Positions 9,723-18,808 of a DNA stretch of 64,000 nt are shown piece after piece. The notes below the pieces were generated by a model. That model was not told the origin of the DNA. It was given only the letters and a program-made list of their open reading frames with translations, and did no database searches. Source of the stretch: Pedobacter sp. WC2423. Its GTDB lineage: Bacteria > Bacteroidota > Bacteroidia > Sphingobacteriales > Sphingobacteriaceae. Positions within the stretch are counted from its first letter, which is position 1, and each line of letters starts with the position of its first letter. Where the stretch lies: NCBI RefSeq assembly GCF_040822065.1, contig NZ_CP162005.1, forward strand, positions 4,092,001 to 4,156,000, in the 5' to 3' direction. The translations under genes were made by a program, and so were the position numbers.

Positions 9723-11261
9723 TTATCCCGCCCAGTTATCCCGGTCCAGGCTGCGGAAATGAATGGCTTCAGCTAAATGTTCCAATTCTATGTTTTTAGT
9801 ACCTGCCAGGTCAGCAATCGTTCTTGAAACCTTTAAGATCCTGTCATAGGCACGCGCTGATAAACCAAGTTTCTCCATCGCTTTCCTGACCAGGTCCAGT
9901 CCCTGTTCATTAATCTTGCAGAGTTTCCTAACCTGAGCAGGACTCATTTGTGCATTGTAGTGCAGCCCGGCATGTGCCGTAAAGCGGATTTCCTGTTTTA
10001 ATCTTGCATTGATTACCCTTTTTCTGATGACCACACTTTTTTCCGAAGGATCTAAAGAAGCCAATTCATTAAAATGGACAGGAGTGACCTCCACATGTAA
10101 ATCAATTCTATCCATTAGCGGGCCTGAGATTTTACTCAAATACTTCTGTATAATCCACGGAGAACAGCTGCATTCCTTGTCAGGATGGTTATAAAATCCA
10201 CATGGACATGGATTCATCGCAGCAATGAGCATAAAACTTGCCGGATATTCTACACTCAAACGCGCTCTTGATATCGTGACTTTCCTGTCTTCCAGCGGCT
10301 GCCGCATTACCTCCAGTACCGACCGCTTAAATTCAGGCAGTTCATCCAGGAATAAAACACCATTATGGGCCATGGAGATTTCCCCGGGCTGCGGATTAGC
10401 CCCTCCGCCAACTAAAGCTACATCAGAAATGCTATGATGCGGGTTCCGGAATGGTCTTTCTGTCATTAATGAAGTCGCCGCATTCAGTTTCCCGCTTACA
10501 GAGTAAACTTTGGTTGTTTCCAGTGCCTCCTGCATACTTAAAGGAGGTAAAATAGTGGGTAAACGTTTGGCCAGCATCGTTTTTCCAGCTCCGGGCGGAC
10601 CAATCAGGATCACATTATGTCCGCCTGCGGCAGCAATTTCCAAAGCTCTTTTAATACTTTCCTGACCTTTCACATCAGAAAAATCCTGTTCATACAAGCT
10701 CACATTTTTTAAGAACTCACTTTTCGCATCTACCAGAACAGGTTGAAAAATAGCCGTTGCGTTAAAAAAAGCAACCAGGTCTTTTAAATGATGCATCCCA
10801 TAAACCAGCAAATTATCAACAACAGCAGCTTCCCTTGAATTCTCAGCAGGTAAAATAAATCCTTGAAATCCTGCTTCTGCTGCCTGAATAGCAATAGGTA
10901 ATGCTCCTTTTACAGGCTGTATACCTCCATCCAGAGAAAGTTCTCCGGCAATAACAACCTTAGCCACCCTTTCGCCCGCTAATTGTCCTGAAGCTGCTAA
11001 AATGCCTATTGCAATCGGCAGATCGTAGGAGGTGCCTTCTTTTCGGATATCAGCAGGTGATAAATTGACCACGATCTTTTGTCTGGGCATCTTAAAACCA
11101 GAAGCCTGAATTGCACTTTCTATTCTTTTAAGGCTTTCTTTGACTGCATTATCAGGTAATCCGACAATATGATATTTATTTCCGCTGCTGATACTGACTT
11201 CAATAGTGATGGTTAAAGCATTAACGCCAAAGACTGCGCTGCCATAAGTTTTAATGAGCAT
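9723..11261 (-). CDS. YifB/ComM-family Mg-chelatase-like AAA+ ATPase
   Basis: A 512-residue cytosolic protein with an N-terminal Lon-protease-like ChlI domain (about 1-170, with GLPDNAVKES and NLSPADIRKEG), a central AAA+ module with Walker A GPPGAGKT at 221-228 and Walker B VLFLDELPEF at about 302-311, and a C-terminal Mg-chelatase domain. A Cys-rich insertion (NPCPCGFYNHPDKECSC) is also typical. ComM homologues are branch-migration helicases that help integrate DNA during natural transformation; that role here is inferred from family. It reads into a short gap before ffh but is separated from it by a terminator. Confidence 0.95.
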   Translation of the reverse strand: MLIKTYGSAVFGVNALTITIEVSISSGNKYHIVGLPDNAVKESLKRIESAIQASGFKMPRQKIVVNLSPADIRKEGTSYDLPIAIGILAASGQLAGERVAKVVIAGELSLDGGIQPVKGALPIAIQAAEAGFQGFILPAENSREAAVVDNLLVYGMHHLKDLVAFFNATAIFQPVLVDAKSEFLKNVSLYEQDFSDVKGQESIKRALEIAAAGGHNVILIGPPGAGKTMLAKRLPTILPPLSMQEALETTKVYSVSGKLNAATSLMTERPFRNPHHSISDVALVGGGANPQPGEISMAHNGVLFLDELPEFKRSVLEVMRQPLEDRKVTISRARLSVEYPASFMLIAAMNPCPCGFYNHPDKECSCSPWIIQKYLSKISGPLMDRIDLHVEVTPVHFNELASLDPSEKSVVIRKRVINARLKQEIRFTAHAGLHYNAQMSPAQVRKLCKINEQGLDLVRKAMEKLGLSARAYDRILKVSRTIADLAGTKNIELEHLAEAIHFRSLDRDNWAG

Positions 11262-11333
11262 ATTGATTTACGAATTAGCACGTAAATTTAATTCCATATT
11301 AAACCTTATAGGTTAAAAAAATTACGGACATAA

Positions 11334-11362
11334 AAAAAACCGGATTGAGAGCCCGGTTTTTT
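11334..11362 (-). terminator. Terminator after ffh
   Basis: Arms AAAAAACCGG (11334-11343) and CCGGTTTTTT (11353-11362) with a loop of about 9 nt, 19 bp beyond the ffh stop. Read on the minus strand the hairpin ends in a T-run, as expected for intrinsic termination of ffh. Confidence 0.75.
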
Positions 11363-11381
11363 AAAGATCAGCAAAGAATGA

Positions 11382-12722
11382 TTACATTCTTCCCTGTGGC
11401 ATTTTAGGCATACCGCGCATCATTTTAGCAGCGGCCGCAGGGTTAGAAAACTGTTTCATCACTTTACGCATATCCTCAAACTGTTTGATCAGTTTAGTCA
11501 CTTCCTCTATTTTATTTCCAGAACCTTTAGCGATACGTAAACGTCTGCTTTGTTGGATACTGTCTGGATTTTCACGTTCATATTTCGTCATTGACTGAAT
11601 AATTGCTTCCACATTTTTGAAAGCGTCATCTTCAATCTCTACGTTTTTCATCATTTTACTTACCCCTGGAATCATGCCCATCAAGTCTTTCATGTTACCC
11701 ATTTTCTTGATCTGCTGAATCTGGTTGTAGAAATCGTTGAAGTCAAACTTATTCTTACGGATTTTCTTTTGAAGTTCTGCCGCTTCTTTCTCATCAAACT
11801 GCTCTTGTGCACGCTCAACAAGGGAAACAACGTCACCCATTCCCAAAATACGGGAAGCCATTCTGTCTGGATAGAAAACATCAAGTGCTTCCATTTTTTC
11901 ACCAGTACCGACAAATTTAATCGGTTTGTTAACCACAGACTTAATAGATAAAGCCGCACCACCACGGGTATCACCATCAAGTTTTGTCAGTACAACACCA
12001 GTAAAATCTAATCTTTCATTGAATGCTTTAGCTGTATTAACCGCATCCTGTCCGGTCATGGCATCAACTACGAACAGGATTTCATGCGGTTTAGTATGCA
12101 ATTTCACCTCCGAAATCTCATTCATCATCTGCTCGTCTATCGCTAAACGACCCGCAGTATCAATAATAATTACGTTGTGATGTTCTTTTTTACCAAGTTC
12201 AATACCTTCCAGTGCAATCGCAACAGGGTCTTTAGAATCTTTGTTCGCATAAACAGGAACGCCAATCTGCTCACCCAATATCTGCAACTGATCAATCGCT
12301 GCCGGACGGTAAACGTCACCAGCTACCAATAAAGGCTTTTTACCTTTACTTTTCAGGTAATTTGCAAGTTTTCCAGAGAAGGTTGTTTTACCCGCACCGT
12401 TCAAACCAGCAATCAATATGATTGTAGGATTCGCTTTTAAATCTAATTCTTTAACTTCACCACCCATCAATGCAGTCAGCTCGTCGTTCATTACCTTAGT
12501 CAGTAATTGTCCCGGAGAAACCGCGGTAAGTACATTCAGGCCAAGTGCCTTTTCCTTAACCTCGTCAGTGAAGCTTTTAGCCGTTTTAAAATTTACATCG
12601 GCATCCAGTAAAGCTTTACGAATTTCCTTCATGGTTTCGGCCACGTTGATCTCTGAAATGCTTCCCTGACCCTTTAGAACTTTAAATGCCCGGTCTAGTT
12701 TATCCTGTAAATTTTCAAACAT
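11382..12722 (-). CDS. ffh: Signal recognition particle protein Ffh
   Basis: A 446-residue GTPase that binds 4.5S RNA and signal sequences of nascent membrane proteins. N domain at about 1-85. G domain with P-loop GLNGAGKTT at 106-114, DTAGR at 188-192 and TKLDGD at 246-251. Methionine-rich M domain from about 300 ends in MMRGMPKMPQGRM, which forms the RNA- and signal-peptide-binding surface. Length is standard and no motif is missing. The gene stands alone between two short intergenic regions. No SRP RNA gene is visible in this window. Confidence 0.97.
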   Translation of the reverse strand: MFENLQDKLDRAFKVLKGQGSISEINVAETMKEIRKALLDADVNFKTAKSFTDEVKEKALGLNVLTAVSPGQLLTKVMNDELTALMGGEVKELDLKANPTIILIAGLNGAGKTTFSGKLANYLKSKGKKPLLVAGDVYRPAAIDQLQILGEQIGVPVYANKDSKDPVAIALEGIELGKKEHHNVIIIDTAGRLAIDEQMMNEISEVKLHTKPHEILFVVDAMTGQDAVNTAKAFNERLDFTGVVLTKLDGDTRGGAALSIKSVVNKPIKFVGTGEKMEALDVFYPDRMASRILGMGDVVSLVERAQEQFDEKEAAELQKKIRKNKFDFNDFYNQIQQIKKMGNMKDLMGMIPGVSKMMKNVEIEDDAFKNVEAIIQSMTKYERENPDSIQQSRRLRIAKGSGNKIEEVTKLIKQFEDMRKVMKQFSNPAAAAKMMRGMPKMPQGRM

Positions 12723-12827
12723 GTTTTATTAATTGATAGTCAATTAGTTAATGTATAATGGTAGTCGTGTGCAAAGTTGCAAACATTTTTAATAACAATC
12801 AACATTAAAAATAGGATGCAAAAGTAT

Positions 12828-13853
12828 TTAGCGCGGGAATATAAACATCACGCCCATAGCTAAAGACTGGCTGCCCTGAATCTTTTCACTGATCGTCTTA
12901 TCATATATTCCGACACCATTCAATGTCACGTTCATAAACCTGTTGACTTTGGTTGTTAAAGTCACATCCAGCCTGTGTTTCATATTTTCGAAATGATCAT
13001 AGGGCACAAAGACATAGTATCTGCTTTTCAGGTTTACATTGTGAAAAATATCTTTCTCAAAGTTAACGGTGATCTGAAAAGCCAGGTCGTTTTTAAAAGT
13101 ATCTCCAACAGGAACGCCATAAAAGTCTGTTTTTTGGGTCGCAGGGTCTGGATTTGCAATTTGATCAGCTCTGGCCAGTGCTTTGTTATCCAATACAAAC
13201 GTTTGTTTTGCAGCACCGGTACCAAATTGGGTTGAAAAATACTTATTTGGCTTGTACTCAAAACCGAATGATTCTGTCAGGTAACCCGGAGACATAAATT
13301 TGGAAATTAATGTAGCAGTTTCCACCCCATTTACCGTTGAATAAGAATATCCATTGTCAAATTGCGATTCAAAAGTTACCTGGGTAAATAAATTCCAGTT
13401 TTTAGAGATTTTGAATGCTCCGGTATTATTCCAGAATATCCGGTCATTCGTTTTCTTTTGCAACTGACCTTTGTTCCTTATTTTTCCGTAACGCAGATCA
13501 ACTTCTGATAAATAGCTATAACTTTCTTTTTTATATTCAGCTTTGTAATTGACCAATCCTTCTATAGCCAGTGAATTTACCCCACCACCACTCCAGTTGT
13601 TACTGAAAGAAGATTGATTTACATTAATCCCGATTGCAGTTTTATTTTTCCAGTAATTCACCTTTGAACTCACGATCAGTGGCTTTATCTCTACCGGCTT
13701 AAAGACAATAATACCTTTTAGCGAAGGCAGAGGGCTTTTGTTAAGCTTAAGGTCAAAATCCTTCACTTTAATAGGAACTGTATCTATCTCTTGTGCACTT
13801 ACTTGTGCTGAAACTGCAAATACAAATAGTAAACATGCGTATATACCTCTCAT
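12828..13853 (-). CDS. DUF3078 domain-containing exported protein
   Basis: 341 residues with a cleavable signal peptide (about 1-20, ends VSAQ). The rest is rich in aromatic and alternating hydrophobic residues, with NYWKNKTAIGINVNQSSFSNNWSGGG near position 90-115 as the family signature. It ends in Phe-Pro-Arg after a hydrophobic strand, consistent with an outer-membrane beta-barrel. DUF3078 proteins are common in Bacteroidota and have no assigned function. Barrel topology is inferred from composition. Confidence 0.82.
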   Translation of the reverse strand: MRGIYACLLFVFAVSAQVSAQEIDTVPIKVKDFDLKLNKSPLPSLKGIIVFKPVEIKPLIVSSKVNYWKNKTAIGINVNQSSFSNNWSGGGVNSLAIEGLVNYKAEYKKESYSYLSEVDLRYGKIRNKGQLQKKTNDRIFWNNTGAFKISKNWNLFTQVTFESQFDNGYSYSTVNGVETATLISKFMSPGYLTESFGFEYKPNKYFSTQFGTGAAKQTFVLDNKALARADQIANPDPATQKTDFYGVPVGDTFKNDLAFQITVNFEKDIFHNVNLKSRYYVFVPYDHFENMKHRLDVTLTTKVNRFMNVTLNGVGIYDKTISEKIQGSQSLAMGVMFIFPR

Positions 13854-13888
13854 TAGTACAAAGAAAAGAAAAATGTTCGTAGGATTTA

Positions 13889-14212
13889 TTATAAATATTT
13901 AAACCATGAATACAGTCTCCTGTTTTTCAGATAATTCATGTCCAATTCATTGGCATAGGCCTCTTTTTCAAAACTAATATTAAAATAAGCTTTGTCGTGG
14001 TTTCTGTATTTACACAGATTAACCAGATAATTTATTAAATAAAGGAAATAAAAAGGAAGAATCAGGAGTTCCAGTTGCTGGCAGAAGTGGATTTTCTCAT
14101 GATTAATCAATAGCGCGTTATTTTTCTGGGCAGGGTCCTTAAAGAACATAAACGGAAATATAGCCATCGCGTTTGCAGGAAGGCCTTTCCAGGTTACAGG
14201 GCAGTACCTCAT
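13889..14212 (-). CDS. Small HExxH-type membrane-associated protein of unknown function
   Basis: A 107-residue protein with the metallopeptidase-like motif HEKIH followed by FCQQLELL, one hydrophobic helix (about LPFYFLYLINYLV) and then FEKEAYANE. An HExxH helix followed at distance by a Glu-rich helix is the pattern of gluzincin-type zinc sites (third ligand Glu in EAYANE). It is far smaller than known peptidases of that group. Its ATG overlaps the stop of the upstream CarboxypepD_reg-like gene by 4 nt, so the two are translationally coupled. The metalloprotease idea is an inference from the motif only. Confidence 0.7.
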   Translation of the reverse strand: MRYCPVTWKGLPANAMAIFPFMFFKDPAQKNNALLINHEKIHFCQQLELLILPFYFLYLINYLVNLCKYRNHDKAYFNISFEKEAYANELDMNYLKNRRLYSWFKYL

Positions 14213-14976
14213 GGACGATCAATTTTGATCACAGGAAGCGGCTGTAACCTGAATGCTTTCGGATTCCGTTTATAAGAAGCATAATTGTTTCTCACAAAAA
14301 CTATAAATGCATAGTCAGAGGCTGCGAGAACGAAATCATAACTCGGGCGGTATTGCTGCATGAAATCTTTAAGTTCAAAATCTTTAATCCTTAAAACTCG
14401 GGCTACAAAAGCAGGATTATACCTGTAGTCAATAATTTCTTCTTTATAATCTCTTTCCAGGATCGCTTGTAAATGTCTTGCATTTTTACCTTTTCTGCTC
14501 AGTAAATTATAAATCGCATCTATACCCAGACCAACTCCTCTGGAACTTAAATTTAAAAGATCTTTGGAGCTTCCCAGGTCAGTAGCATACTTAAATTCTC
14601 TCGTTCTTTGCGCATAACGTTCTTTTGGAGAAAGAGAACTGCCAATAATAGACACCTCTTTCAGCTGAATAGCCAGGGGCTTCAACTGGAAAAATATGGC
14701 GCTGCCTTTATAAACAACGGTATCTAATCCATAACCCTGGCGTACGGCGAATAAGGTGTCACCAACAGCAGCCTGTGTGGTAAATTCACCTTTACTATTG
14801 TTATAAATCCCATCATCGTTATGAGAATTATAAATATACACCGTAGCTAAACGCTGTTTGGATACTTTATCTAAGACAAAGCCCTGAACAGATTTCTTTT
14901 GAGCTAAAGCTATACCACAAAAAAAGCAACAGAAAAGAAATAGAAGAGTAGGTCTCATTGCGCAGCAAAAATACAA
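14209..14976 (-). CDS. CarboxypepD_reg-like domain exported protein
   Basis: 255 residues. A signal peptide (about 1-25, ends ALAQ) precedes a beta-sandwich domain KKSVQGFVLDKVSKQRLATV ... TVYIYN ... GEFTTQAAVGDTL, the fold shared with the N-terminal plug extensions of SusC proteins (carboxypeptidase D regulatory-like). The C-terminal 150 residues are charged and of unknown function. It lies 31 bp after the LysM protein gene and overlaps the downstream HEKIH gene by 4 nt. Probably a periplasmic or envelope protein. Confidence 0.8.
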   Translation of the reverse strand: MYFCCAMRPTLLFLFCCFFCGIALAQKKSVQGFVLDKVSKQRLATVYIYNSHNDDGIYNNSKGEFTTQAAVGDTLFAVRQGYGLDTVVYKGSAIFFQLKPLAIQLKEVSIIGSSLSPKERYAQRTREFKYATDLGSSKDLLNLSSRGVGLGIDAIYNLLSRKGKNARHLQAILERDYKEEIIDYRYNPAFVARVLRIKDFELKDFMQQYRPSYDFVLAASDYAFIVFVRNNYASYKRNPKAFRLQPLPVIKIDRP

Positions 14977-15007
14977 ATAAGGCGAAGCTAATGGGCTTAT
15001 ATTAACA

Positions 15008-15844
15008 TTATTTAACTACTACCAGCTTCTGTCCTATTTTAACGCCCTCGTCCGAAAGACCATTCAGCGACTTTAATTCATCGACAGTCATGTTGAATCT
15101 TTTGGATATATTATAAAGCGTGTCCCCTTTCTGAACGGTATAATTAGGGTCTGTGGTGTTAATAATCTGTTTAGGGGCAGTTATTTCTACCGGTGCAAAC
15201 TTTTTCTTCTCCTTTGGGATATTCGCATTGATTTCTGTAAATACACGGTCTTCACGTTTAATTTTATCCGGTTCTGACTCAGACTGGTCATACTGATGCA
15301 AATTATATTTCTCAATTGTATTGATCAGCATATCCGGATATTTTGGATTAGTCGCATAACCAGCTTGTTTTAACCCCTTGGCCCAATTTTTATAATCATT
15401 TTTATCAAGCTCAAACAAAGGCGCATAACGTTTTCTCTTTAAAAACTCAGAATGATCTTTATAAGATTCTCTGGCATCTTTATAAACCCGGAAACAATCA
15501 TTGCGCTGATCATCATCTTTATAATATGCCTTTCCCTTCCAATCTGCCGTACATTTAACCCCAAAATGATTATTGGCATATTTTGCCAGGCTGCTGTTTC
15601 CACTGCCAGACTCGATAATGCCTTGTGCCAGGGTAATACTTGCAGGAATACCGTAAGTATTCATCTCTTCAATAGCCACACCCTTAAAAGCTTCAATATA
15701 GCTCAGCGTATTGTAATCAGTAAAATTCGGATTCGCTTTATTGGCAGCTTTTTCAATCTGCACATTGTTCCGGTGATACTTTCTCGATTTACACGAGGAT
15801 AAGAAAACGATCGCTGCAGCGAAGAGTAAGAAGGTCTGTTTCAT
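15008..15844 (-). CDS. Glucosaminidase-LysM lipoprotein (peptidoglycan hydrolase)
   Basis: 278 residues with a lipoprotein signal ending at Cys18 (VFLSSC). The glucosaminidase domain (about 45-190) carries the catalytic-region motif ITLAQGIIESGSGNSSLA, then NHFGVKC. A single LysM repeat at the C-terminus (YTVQKGDTLYNISKRFNM) binds peptidoglycan. It should cleave the glycan backbone next to GlcNAc and act in cell-wall turnover. Its ATG shares one base with the stop of the upstream paralogue (TAATG), so the pair is translationally coupled. The domains are recognised by motif; the exact bond specificity is not. Confidence 0.9.
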   Translation of the reverse strand: MKQTFLLFAAAIVFLSSCKSRKYHRNNVQIEKAANKANPNFTDYNTLSYIEAFKGVAIEEMNTYGIPASITLAQGIIESGSGNSSLAKYANNHFGVKCTADWKGKAYYKDDDQRNDCFRVYKDARESYKDHSEFLKRKRYAPLFELDKNDYKNWAKGLKQAGYATNPKYPDMLINTIEKYNLHQYDQSESEPDKIKREDRVFTEINANIPKEKKKFAPVEITAPKQIINTTDPNYTVQKGDTLYNISKRFNMTVDELKSLNGLSDEGVKIGQKLVVVK

Positions 15845-16554
15845 TAAAGCTTGATTTTTTGTCCTGGTTTAAGTGCCGACTTTTTCAATCCATTTTTACG
15901 CATCAGCGATCTGGAAGAAGTACCATGTGATTCTGCTATTTTATTCAGGTTGTCCCCTTTTCTAACGGTATACAATTGAACAGAAGAACGATGTTTCTTA
16001 GCTTTATAACTACGGCTATGATACTTTTTGATACTGACTGGTGCAATTTTTACAGGTTCTGCATAATCATCAGGTCTTTCATCATATTGATACAATTCGT
16101 ATTTATTGATAATTGCGATGACCTGTTTAGCCCAGGTTCTGCTGCTGGCATAACCGCCCCGCTGAATCCCTCTTGCCCAGGCTGCATAATCATACTGATC
16201 ACACTCATCGAACAATTTACTGAAGGAAGATTTATTTTGCAATACCTCAACGAAGTTATCATAAGATTCATCTGCGCTTTCAAAATCACGGTAAGAAGAA
16301 TTGATTTCAGCATTGCTGTTTGACCCTTTGATGCCAAAATGATTGTTCAAATGGCGGGCAACTTTACTCTTACCAGCTGCTGATTCATGAATTGCGACCG
16401 CGAGAATTACACTTGCCGGTACATCATATGCTCTCATTAATTCTTGTGCGTGATCTGTGTGTTCCTCAACATACTGGGTAACAGTCTGGCTTTGGGCAGC
16501 TGAGCCCAGTAAAATTAGTGCCAGCCAAATCAGCATTAGTTTTTTTGTCATCAT
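15844..16554 (-). CDS. Glucosaminidase-LysM secreted protein (peptidoglycan hydrolase)
   Basis: 236 residues, a paralogue of the next gene downstream. Signal peptide 1-22 (ends AAQSQ), glucosaminidase domain at about 30-170 (VILAVAIHESAAGKSKVA, NHFGIKG, WARGIQRGGYA), a basic linker (SRSYKAKKHRSS) and a C-terminal LysM repeat (YTVRKGDNLNKIAESHGTSS). Here it has a cleavable signal rather than a lipobox, so the two hydrolases may work at different places in the envelope. Two consecutive ATGs begin the frame. It follows the O-methyltransferase gene after 3 nt. Confidence 0.9.
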   Translation of the reverse strand: MMTKKLMLIWLALILLGSAAQSQTVTQYVEEHTDHAQELMRAYDVPASVILAVAIHESAAGKSKVARHLNNHFGIKGSNSNAEINSSYRDFESADESYDNFVEVLQNKSSFSKLFDECDQYDYAAWARGIQRGGYASSRTWAKQVIAIINKYELYQYDERPDDYAEPVKIAPVSIKKYHSRSYKAKKHRSSVQLYTVRKGDNLNKIAESHGTSSRSLMRKNGLKKSALKPGQKIKL

Positions 16555-16557
16555 ATT

Positions 16558-17193
16558 TTATTTTTTTCTGATGATAAACAAGCCATCCCTGACAGGTAAG
16601 ATTAATTTCTCCACCCTGTCATCTCCAGCTACTTTATCATTAAAAGTACTAATATTAACAGTATCTCTGTCTTGTTGGAGTGTTAGTACTTTTCCACTCC
16701 ACAACACATTATCAACAATGATTAATCCACCTGGCCTTACCCTGTCAAAGATCAGGTCATAGTAGGTTCCATTGTTTTTCTTATCTGCATCAATAAAAAC
16801 AAGATCAAAAGTCTCGTTTAAATCATTGATGGTTTGGGTGGCATCACCCATGATATATTTTATTTGTGAATGATAAGGTGAAACGGCGAAATAACCACGA
16901 ACGCGGTCTTCGAGTTCCATATTTTTGTCCAAAGTATAAATGATCCCATCCCGGGCAAGTCCTTCTGCCATGCATAAAGTAGCATAGCCGGTAAAAGTGC
17001 CGATTTCGAGAATACGTTTGGGGGTAATCAACTTACTGAGCATGCTTAAAACCCGGCCCTGATAGTGGCCTGAAAGCATTCTTGGCATTAAAACCTTCAG
17101 ATTAGTTTCCCGGTCAATCCGCTGCAGCAATTCGGATTCCGGTTCGCAGAAATTCAGTAGTAAAAGTTGTAAGTCTTCTTTAATCAGGCTCAT
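16558..17193 (-). CDS. Class I SAM-dependent O-methyltransferase
   Basis: 211 residues, the size of the catechol/caffeoyl-CoA O-methyltransferase family (Methyltransf_3). SAM-binding motif I is ILEIGTFTGYATL (about 66-78), and the acidic metal-binding segment is LVFIDADKKNNG with NVLWSGKV downstream, matching divalent-metal-dependent members. The substrate is not predictable. It lies 8 nt after ruvX and 3 nt before the LysM gene, which suggests an operon of mixed function, a common arrangement in Sphingobacteriaceae. Confidence 0.9.
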   Translation of the reverse strand: MSLIKEDLQLLLLNFCEPESELLQRIDRETNLKVLMPRMLSGHYQGRVLSMLSKLITPKRILEIGTFTGYATLCMAEGLARDGIIYTLDKNMELEDRVRGYFAVSPYHSQIKYIMGDATQTINDLNETFDLVFIDADKKNNGTYYDLIFDRVRPGGLIIVDNVLWSGKVLTLQQDRDTVNISTFNDKVAGDDRVEKLILPVRDGLFIIRKK

Positions 17194-17201
17194 GTGATGT
17201 T

Positions 17202-17618
17202 CTATAAACGGTGTTCTTCCATGAAATATTGTAAAATAATTGTTGCAGCAATCGTATCTACCCGTTCTTTATTCCGGCGGTCCTGTTTTTTCAGGCCGCT
17301 TTGCATGATAGTCTGATGCGCAAGTTTGGACGTGAACCGCTCATCAATCCAATGCTGGGGAATCTCAGGAAAGTTCTTTTTCAGGGTGGTAGAAAAGCCT
17401 CTTACATGCTGCGCAGACTCAGATGGGGTGCCATCCATTTGTTTCGGTTCTCCGATCACGAAGGCTTCTACCTGTTCAGTCAGCAGATATTTTTTCAAAT
17501 ATTCGACAATATCTTTTGGGTGTATGGTATCCAGTCCTGTAGCAATAATTTGCAGTGGATCTGTAACGGCAATGCCGATACGTTTGGTACCATAATCAAA
17601 TGCGATAATACGGGGCAT
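17202..17618 (-). CDS. ruvX: RuvX/YqgF Holliday-junction-resolvase-like nuclease
   Basis: 138 residues starting MPRIIAFDYGTKRIGIAVTD at ATG 17618-17616. A longer open frame reaches 17738, but the family begins at this Met and the upstream extension would overlap the divergent holB start. RNase H-like fold with Asp8 (FDYG), FVIGEPKQMDG and WIDERFTSKLA; the acidic residues are those proposed as catalytic. YqgF proteins process the 5' end of pre-16S rRNA and resemble Holliday resolvases. It leads a leftward operon with the O-methyltransferase gene. Confidence 0.93.
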   Translation of the reverse strand: MPRIIAFDYGTKRIGIAVTDPLQIIATGLDTIHPKDIVEYLKKYLLTEQVEAFVIGEPKQMDGTPSESAQHVRGFSTTLKKNFPEIPQHWIDERFTSKLAHQTIMQSGLKKQDRRNKERVDTIAATIILQYFMEEHRL

Positions 17619-17657
17619 AGCTGCAAAGATTGTTATAAATTTACTATTTTGCACCAA

Positions 17658-18806
17658 ATGCAGTTTAAAGAGATCGTTGGACAGGAGGAAATTAAGCGTC
17701 AGCTGATACAGACAGTTGTGGAAAACAGGGTGAGTCATGCCCAGTTATTTCTCTCTGCTGAAGGGACGGGGTCTTTGCCCCTTGCTATTGCTTATGCTCA
17801 GTATATCAATTGTTTAGATAAATCTGATACCGATAGTTGCGGTGTTTGTTCTTCTTGCCGGAAGTACCAAAGATATATCCATCCTGATTTACATTTTTCT
17901 TATCCATTTTTTGCATCGAAAGATGTTAAAATTGCTGTCGATGTACTGGAAGAATGGCGAACGATGCTGTTGGCAGACCCTTATGTTGATCTTGATATCT
18001 GGAGATTGCAGTTAAGTGCTGAAAATAAACAGGCAAATATCAATATTGCTGAGTGCCATGATATTATTAAGAAATTAAGTTATAAAGCTTTTGAAGCGGA
18101 GACCAAGGTGCTGATTATGTGGCTGCCCGAATATCTGGAAAAAGAAGGCAACTCTTTGTTGAAAATTATTGAAGAGCCGCCTGCAAATACTTTATTCTTA
18201 TTGGTCGCAAATAATCAGGAACACATCCTTTCAACGTTGTTATCGCGGACACAAATTGTCAAAATACCCAAGCTCCCTTTTGAAACTGTGCAAAACTACC
18301 TGACCAGCAATCACAATTTGTCGGAAGAACAGGCGGCGGCTTATAGTTTTCTGGCAGACGGCAATTTAATTGAAGCTAAATTACAGGCTGCACAGTCACA
18401 CAACGATAATGCAGAGGTTTTTGCAGCGTGGCTGAGGATGGGTTATGGGAACCGGGTGCTGGATCTGGTTAATTTTGTAGATCAGGCAGCTAGCTGGGGA
18501 AGAGAAAATCAAAAGAATTTTTTAAAGTACGGAATCAGCTTTTTAAGAGAGTGCAGTTTATTGATGAGCGGAGCGGATAGTTTAGTGAAATTACCTGCCA
18601 GGACGCTTGATACCGCACAAAAATTAAGTAAACACGTACTGGATCTGAATATGGCTTCGGCAATTATCACCGAGCTGGAGCAAGCACATTACCATATAGA
18701 ACGTAACGCTAATCCTAAAATACTATTTTTAGATGTATCTTTACAATTGGTAAAAATAATCAAGTTTAAAACGCTCCCGAAAGGGACTCAACATATATAC
18801 AATTAG
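17658..18806 (+). CDS. holB: DNA polymerase III subunit delta' (clamp loader)
   Basis: 382 residues from ATG 17658 (MQFKEIVGQEEIKRQL). An upstream extension of the frame would run through ruvX, so I reject it. The clamp-loader AAA+ fold is recognisable: a degenerate P-loop AEGTGSLPLA without the Lys, which is normal for delta', a zinc module with Cys in CLDKSDTDSCGVCSSC, IAECHDIIKKLSYKAFEAE, and sensor-1 region NTLFLLVANN. It loads the sliding clamp with DnaX and HolA. The start lies only 39 bp from that of divergent ruvX. ricT begins 2 nt after its stop. Confidence 0.92.
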   Translation: MQFKEIVGQEEIKRQLIQTVVENRVSHAQLFLSAEGTGSLPLAIAYAQYINCLDKSDTDSCGVCSSCRKYQRYIHPDLHFSYPFFASKDVKIAVDVLEEWRTMLLADPYVDLDIWRLQLSAENKQANINIAECHDIIKKLSYKAFEAETKVLIMWLPEYLEKEGNSLLKIIEEPPANTLFLLVANNQEHILSTLLSRTQIVKIPKLPFETVQNYLTSNHNLSEEQAAAYSFLADGNLIEAKLQAAQSHNDNAEVFAAWLRMGYGNRVLDLVNFVDQAASWGRENQKNFLKYGISFLRECSLLMSGADSLVKLPARTLDTAQKLSKHVLDLNMASAIITELEQAHYHIERNANPKILFLDVSLQLVKIIKFKTLPKGTQHIYN

Positions 18807-18808
18807 TT

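Noticed and set aside
17409..17416. A single CTGCGCAG in ruvX, as a third operator copy
   Set aside because: Only one repeat inside a coding region, without the second copy or a -7 element at the right distance.
17301..17657. N-terminal extension of holB
   Set aside because: It runs through ruvX on the other strand; the clamp-loader N-terminus starts at 17658.
17619..17738. N-terminal extension of ruvX
   Set aside because: It would overlap the holB start, and the family begins at MPRIIAFDYG.
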